Below are positions 60,703 through 64,000 of a DNA stretch of 64,000 nucleotides, one piece after another (position 1 is the first letter of the stretch; every line of letters begins with the position of its first letter). Origin of the DNA: M30B19 sp041741535. Its GTDB lineage: Bacteria; Planctomycetota; Planctomycetia; Pirellulales; Pirellulaceae. The notes under the pieces were generated by a model that was given only the letters and a program-made list of their open reading frames with translations, was not told where the DNA came from and did not search any database. The stretch covers positions 1-64,000 of the forward strand of contig JBGSJV010000010.1 in NCBI GenBank assembly GCA_041741535.1, in the 5' to 3' direction. The translations under genes and the position numbers were made by a program.

Positions 60703-63246
60703 ATGAAGAATATAATTTTCCGATGGCTCGGCTTTCGCTGGTGCGCTTTTGGTTTGATCGCCTTTGCTGTGACTTCGGTGGTGGCTCTGCCACGGTCACT
60801 TGCTCAAGAGAACGCGGCAGTTGAAACACCAGCAACAGAGCCTCCCGCGGCGGCGGTGCCCGCACCAGCGGCTCCGGTGACTGCCAATGCGGTAGTTCGT
60901 TTTGCGGTCTTTCCGCCGACCGTGCACTTGACCACGACTCGCGATCATCAAACCTTGGTAGGCCAAATCGAGTTGGCCAACGGTCTCACATCGGATGTCA
61001 CTCGTGAAATGACAATTGAAGTGACACCGGCCGAGTTGGTGCAAATCGAAGGTAACCGGCTGCGTCCCAAACAAGATGGCGACGGCCAGATCACCGTGCG
61101 TCACGGAGATCAGTCGATTGTGATCCCTTTGGTGGTCCGGCAATCGGCGGAAACCTTGCCACTCAGTTTTCGCTTGGACATCATGCCTGTATTCATGCGC
61201 AGCGGTTGCAACACCGGCAGTTGCCATGGTGCAGCGCGCGGAAAAGATGGGTTCAACCTGTCTTTGTTTGGCTTCGATCCGGCGGGTGATTATCACCGTT
61301 TGATGCGTGAACAGTTGGGACGACGCGTGGATTTGGCGTTCCCGGAGCGGAGCCTGTTGTTGGAAAAGGCGGTTGGCACGGTATCCCATTCGGGTGGCAG
61401 CCTCTTCAAGAACGATAGCCGCTACTACCAGACCTTGTTGGAGTGGTTGCAGAACGGAGCCCCCGACGATCCGGGTGCTGTGCCCCAAGTCGTCAGCGTG
61501 GAGCTGTACCCGGAAGGTGGCGTGCTCAATGGCCCAGACACCACGCAACAGTTAACCGTCGTGGCGAATTATTCGGACGGTTCCACTCGCGACGTCACCG
61601 AATTGGCTTACTTCTCTTCGGCCAATGACAACTCCGCGACGGTAACCCAAGCTGGAGTTGTGACGGCTGCCAATCGCGGCGAAGCTTTTCTCATGGCTCG
61701 TTACGACACCCACACCGTGGGACGACACTTTATCGTATTGCCAAAAGATCTTGAGTTCGTGTGGCAAGAACTACCCGCGAACAACTACATCGATGAGCTG
61801 ATGTATGCGAAGTGGAAACGCTTGCGAATCGAACCAGCCCCCTTATGTGACGACGCCACGTTTTTGCGCCGCGTCTCGTTGGACATTTGCGGGATGTTGC
61901 CGACGGCCGTCGAGCTTGATGCGTTCCTGGCCGATTCGGAACCAAACAAACGGGCTAAGAAAATTGATGAGTTGTTGGAACGCAAAGAGTTCGTCGAGAT
62001 GTGGGTGATGAAGTGGGCCGAGTTGCTACAAATTCGGTCGACGATCAACGTTAGCTACAAGTCAGCGCTGTTGTATTTCAATTGGTTGCAACAACAGATC
62101 GCCAACGATGTTCCAATCGATGCGATGGTCCGCGAACTATTGTCGTCGAAGGGTGGCACCTTTTCGAATCCGGCGACGAATTATTACCAAATGCAAACCG
62201 ACACTCTGAAAGTCGCGGAAAATGTCGCCCAAGTGTTTATGGGCATGCGGACCCAATGTGCGCAATGCCATAATCATCCGTTTGATCGTTGGACCATGGA
62301 TGACTATTACAGTTTCGCTGCCTTCTTCTCCCAAGTTGGCCGCAAGCCCGGCGAGGATCCCCGTGAAGTGATCGTCTTCAATTCTGGAGGCGGCGACGTG
62401 CGACATCTGGTCGGTGGCCGCGTCATGACCCCCAAGTTCTTGGGCGGCGCTCAACCAGAGATTCAACCGGGACAAGATCGTCGCCAAGTGATGGCCAATT
62501 GGCTCGCGTCTCCCGAAAATCCGTTTTTTGCGCGAAATCTGACGAATATTGTTTGGGCCCATTTCTTCGGCAAAGGGATCGTCAACGATGTCGATGATGT
62601 TCGAGTCAGTAACCCGGCAGTGAACGAGGCGTTGCTGGCGGAACTTGGCAAACGCTTTACTGACTACAAGTACAACTTCAAACAATTGGTCCGTGATATT
62701 TGCAATTCACGAACCTACCAACTGGATACGAAGATCAACGACAGCAATGCTTCGGACGAAACGAATTTTTCTCGTCGGTATCTGAATAGGATGCGGGCCG
62801 AAGTCATGTTGGATGTGATCTCTCAAGTGACGGACACCGGCAACAAATTCCGTGGCTTGGCCTTTGGAGCCCGGGCCGTTCAGATTGCCGATGGCAATAC
62901 CTCGAACTATTTCCTCACAACGTTTGGCCGCGCGACTCGCGAGACGGTCTGCAGCTGTGAAGTCGTCATGGAACCAAACCTGTCCCAAGCGCTGCATTTG
63001 CTCAATGGTGAAACGGTTCATCAAAAATGCCGCGAAGGTGGACTCATCGCCAAGATGATCGGCGAGGGGCAAACCCCGGCCTCAGTGATTACGGAGATTT
63101 ACCAGCGAGCATTTTCCCGCAAACCTGAGGAAGAAGAGCTACAGCGATTGCTGGGGATGGTCGCCGAGTCGCCCGATGTCCAGGATGGGCTGCATGACGT
63201 GTTCTGGGCCGTATTGAACAGCCCAGAATTCATGTTCAACCACTAA
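60703..63246 (+). CDS. Exported DUF1549/DUF1553 protein with Ig-like domain and unusual haem motif
   Basis: 847 residues (ATG at 60703; ATG at 60682 is also possible). A signal peptide ending SLAQ is followed by an Ig/BIG2-like domain (VFPPTVHLTTTRDHQTLVGQIELANG), then MPVFMRSGCNTGSCHGAARG, which has a C-x4-CH haem-binding motif instead of C-x2-CH, then another BIG2-like part (LTVVANYSDGSTRDVTELAYFSSAN), DUF1549 (PANNYIDELMYAKWKRLRI, RVSLDICGMLPTAVELDAF) with CAQCHNHP, and DUF1553 (NLTNIVWAHFFGKGIVND). It is adjacent to PPC and DUF1501 genes, and downstream there is another cytochrome gene. Confidence 0.88.
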   Translation: MKNIIFRWLGFRWCAFGLIAFAVTSVVALPRSLAQENAAVETPATEPPAAAVPAPAAPVTANAVVRFAVFPPTVHLTTTRDHQTLVGQIELANGLTSDVTREMTIEVTPAELVQIEGNRLRPKQDGDGQITVRHGDQSIVIPLVVRQSAETLPLSFRLDIMPVFMRSGCNTGSCHGAARGKDGFNLSLFGFDPAGDYHRLMREQLGRRVDLAFPERSLLLEKAVGTVSHSGGSLFKNDSRYYQTLLEWLQNGAPDDPGAVPQVVSVELYPEGGVLNGPDTTQQLTVVANYSDGSTRDVTELAYFSSANDNSATVTQAGVVTAANRGEAFLMARYDTHTVGRHFIVLPKDLEFVWQELPANNYIDELMYAKWKRLRIEPAPLCDDATFLRRVSLDICGMLPTAVELDAFLADSEPNKRAKKIDELLERKEFVEMWVMKWAELLQIRSTINVSYKSALLYFNWLQQQIANDVPIDAMVRELLSSKGGTFSNPATNYYQMQTDTLKVAENVAQVFMGMRTQCAQCHNHPFDRWTMDDYYSFAAFFSQVGRKPGEDPREVIVFNSGGGDVRHLVGGRVMTPKFLGGAQPEIQPGQDRRQVMANWLASPENPFFARNLTNIVWAHFFGKGIVNDVDDVRVSNPAVNEALLAELGKRFTDYKYNFKQLVRDICNSRTYQLDTKINDSNASDETNFSRRYLNRMRAEVMLDVISQVTDTGNKFRGLAFGARAVQIADGNTSNYFLTTFGRATRETVCSCEVVMEPNLSQALHLLNGETVHQKCREGGLIAKMIGEGQTPASVITEIYQRAFSRKPEEEELQRLLGMVAESPDVQDGLHDVFWAVLNSPEFMFNH

Positions 63247-63418
63247 CCGCAACCGTCGCTACCTTTACCAGAACAACGAACGTGTTGCGACGTTCGCCAA
63301 AACATGGATGGGCATGGCGATTCAACTCGCACCAGCCACGCTCTGGCGAGCGTCGCTACGAAACAGACCTGCCGCACGATCAAATCCAGAAACCGCCTTC
63401 CTTTTGGCAATGCATGTC
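63247..63418. other. Short spacer before the last gene
   Basis: 172 bp without a clear feature; an imperfect direct repeat (GCGACGTTCGCC and GAGCGTCGCTACG) is present. Confidence 0.3.
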
Positions 63419-64000
63419 ATGAAACTCAATTCCATTCAACGCCGCTCGTTGCTCTTCATTACCGGTCTGTCGTTGTTGACCTTAGGTATGGCACATGGTG
63501 CTGATGAAAAGGTCACTTTTGACGACCACATCAAGCCGTTGTTCAACCAGCGGTGCTCGTCCTGCCATAACGCGAACGAAAAGAACGGCGACTTGGATGT
63601 CACCAACTTCACGGCGATGATGTTGGGAGGTGGTTCGGGTGCCGTCGTGGAGGCCGGAGAGCCTTCGGCCAGCTACCTATATAAACTGATTACTCATGAA
63701 TCGTCGCCAGAGATGCCTCCGGATGCAGATCGTTTGCCGGACGCCGAATTGGAATTGGTCCGCAAATGGATCGAAGGCGGAGCTCTCGAGAATCAAACCA
63801 GCAAAGCCGCTCCCAAGAAGAAAAAATTGGCGGCCGTTTCGGGAGATACATCGGTTCGTCCCGAGGTCGTGCCGCAGCCGTGCCGCTTGAATTTGGACGT
63901 CGCGGCAGTTCCGCATCGCAGTCCAGCAGTGATGGCTATCGCCAACAGTCCTTGGGCCCCGATTTTCGCCGTTGGAACTCCATTTCAAGTCTTGCTGTTC
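63419..64000 (+). CDS. Exported planctomycete-type cytochrome c protein, 5' part (cut by window edge)
   Basis: The first 194 residues of an open frame that runs off the right edge. MKLNSIQRRSLLFITGLSLLTLGMAHGAD is a signal peptide, followed by VTFDDHIKPLFNQRCSSCHNANEKNGDLDVTNF, a PSD1-type cytochrome c domain with haem motif CSSCH, and the methionine-rich SSPEMPPDADRLPDAELELVRKWIEGGALE. In related clusters this domain heads a WD40-repeat protein; that part would lie beyond the window. An in-frame ATG at 63410 is an alternative start. Confidence 0.85.
   Translation, partial: MKLNSIQRRSLLFITGLSLLTLGMAHGADEKVTFDDHIKPLFNQRCSSCHNANEKNGDLDVTNFTAMMLGGGSGAVVEAGEPSASYLYKLITHESSPEMPPDADRLPDAELELVRKWIEGGALENQTSKAAPKKKKLAAVSGDTSVRPEVVPQPCRLNLDVAAVPHRSPAVMAIANSPWAPIFAVGTPFQVLLF

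Overview
The window looks like a chromosome segment of a planctomycete, probably a Pirellulaceae-type organism. This is inferred from protein families that are characteristic of that phylum: PSD1/DUF1549/DUF1553 cytochrome proteins, DUF1501 twin-arginine proteins, DUF1559 pseudopilin-like proteins, PEP-CTERM and dockerin-like secreted proteins, and many large exported proteins of unknown role. No phage genes, transposase genes, CRISPR array, rRNA or tRNA could be recognised. Gene order is loose, with many single-gene units on both strands and moderate spacing.

Layout. 0.3-7 kb (minus strand): a transglutaminase-hydrolase fusion, a small membrane protein, dipeptidase PepD, type I glutamine synthetase and an NRDE/TANGO2 protein. 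7.6-16 kb: a FabH-type ketosynthase (plus), then on the minus strand a 1064-residue surface protein (predicted barrel plus beta-helix), a CPBP membrane protease, a family 5 uracil-DNA glycosylase and a small membrane protein. 16.5-22.7 kb (mostly plus): a cupin protein, a zinc-ribbon membrane protein, a PYROXD2/CrtI-like oxidoreductase, a thioesterase and a DUF6786-like protein. 22.9-30 kb: a PSD1-DUF1549-DUF1553 protein, an exported endonuclease/phosphatase-fold enzyme, a solute-binding lipoprotein, a haloalkane dehalogenase-like hydrolase and a PH-domain membrane protein. 30.3-36.5 kb (plus): NrdR, then a run of exported proteins (helical periplasmic protein, duplicated-domain dockerin-like protein, PEP-CTERM protein, lipoprotein, DUF1559 protein). 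36.5-48.5 kb: a PhnZ-like HD oxygenase, an acidic protein, IleS, a second PEP-CTERM protein, an exported GH13 enzyme, a lipase-like hydrolase, and a divergent pair of response regulators (NtrC type and LuxR type). 48.8-56 kb (minus): a type II secretion pseudopilin operon, gspG-H-I-J-K followed by L-like and M-like genes, with an intrinsic terminator directly after gspG. 56.7-64 kb (plus): DUF1501, PPC-domain, DUF1549/DUF1553 and a cytochrome c protein that runs off the right edge; together they look like one exported multi-gene system.

The least expected content is in the repeats. A 50-bp double-hairpin palindrome occurs four times, and two copies form, in frame, the linker between the receiver and HTH domains of the LuxR-type regulator. 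A second family of about 90-160 bp has GTTAAC-type terminal inverted repeats and nested inner inverted repeats, with four related or partial copies. A 69-bp unit is repeated three times and ends in a perfect 30-bp inverted repeat. A fourth palindrome (AAGGGG-TYTG-CCC type) occurs twice. These resemble REP/MITE sequences that are moved by transposases encoded elsewhere. All functional statements are from reading the sequence and from memory of the families; no database search was run.
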